The notes under the pieces were generated by a model, which searched no databases, was not told where the DNA came from, and was given only the letters and a program-made list of their open reading frames with translations. A program made the translations under genes and the position numbers. Source: Paraburkholderia monticola (GTDB lineage Bacteria; Pseudomonadota; Gammaproteobacteria; Burkholderiales; Burkholderiaceae). From it: 64,000 nucleotides of DNA. Location: the NCBI RefSeq assembly GCF_001580545.1, contig NZ_LRBG01000038.1:620001-684000 (forward strand). Direction: 5' to 3'. Within the stretch, counting starts at the first letter, position 1, and each line of letters opens with the position of its first letter. Shown one piece after another: positions 63,936 to 64,000 of this stretch.

Positions 63936-64000
63936 ACGATGCCCCTTCCCATAACCTTTCGTGTGCTAAGGTTTATATGACCTTTTTCACGCGTTCGCCA

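Overview
The window is a high-GC proteobacterial chromosome segment. Gene content (DUF1479 protein, FtrA/rhodanese pair, HTH-fused aspartate carbamoyltransferase, DASS permeases, T6SS modules, codon use) points to Burkholderiales, most likely Paraburkholderia or a close relative. No rRNA, tRNA, CRISPR array, transposase or integrase was recognised.

Region 1 (1-15.3 kb) is a degenerate type VI secretion (T6SS) island set between an aldo/keto reductase gene and a convergent LysR gene. It holds vgrG, a dual M23/GH19-like cell-wall effector with an exported, AT-rich candidate immunity gene, a PAAR gene, a second GH19-like effector tail with its own candidate immunity gene, a second near-identical PAAR gene, an uncharacterised membrane protein, an internally deleted and frameshifted tssM, and intact tssF and tssJ. 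No tssA/B/C/E/G/H/K/L is present. The island is bracketed by 407-bp direct repeats (211-617 and 14181-14587, 22 mismatches, no gaps) made of the 3' ends of the two host genes. This looks like integration of a foreign allele by a single crossover. A second repeat (PAAR plus the 5' end of the next gene) brackets the extra effector-tail/immunity cassette, which suggests recombination-driven cassette addition.

Region 2 (15.3-28 kb) is mostly ordinary chromosome: LysR with a divergent quinone reductase-like gene, an esterase, HTH-fused aspartate carbamoyltransferase, DapA-like aldolase, an MHYT-GGDEF-EAL protein, a rhodanese/FtrA divergent pair, three poorly characterised genes, and a CaCA-family cation exchanger preceded by a recognisable yybP-ykoY (manganese) riboswitch and promoter.

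Region 3 (28.5-35.4 kb) is a copper/silver efflux operon: a Met/Cys-rich exported protein, then cusC-cusB-cusA-cusF, closed by a strong hairpin. CusB carries a fused C-terminal CusF-like domain.

Region 4 (35.5-46.8 kb) holds an SDR/LysR divergent pair with repeated operator-like motifs, a DASS permease with an LDH-family 2-hydroxyacid dehydrogenase whose substrate-specificity residue is altered, a SnoaL-like protein, a large double hybrid histidine kinase, and an AraC regulator divergent from a DUF1479 protein.

Region 5 (46.8-49.8 kb) is a second small T6SS-related island: hcp, frameshifted at a GC dinucleotide tract, then a Tlde1-like (DUF2778) effector, then two tandem copies of a small membrane candidate immunity gene, beside phage-gene debris. 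It appears to have replaced the core of a chemotaxis receptor gene, of which fragments remain on both sides.

Region 6 (49.8-57.5 kb) is a beta-glucoside uptake and hydrolysis operon: GH1 beta-glucosidase, sugar-binding protein, two permeases, ATPase and a LacI regulator, with a perfect LacI-type operator next to a good sigma-70 promoter. Region 7 (57.5-64 kb) has a SulP/STAS transporter, a gamma-glutamylcyclotransferase-like exported protein, a small conserved-looking protein, a second-type glutamine synthetase and another DASS permease.
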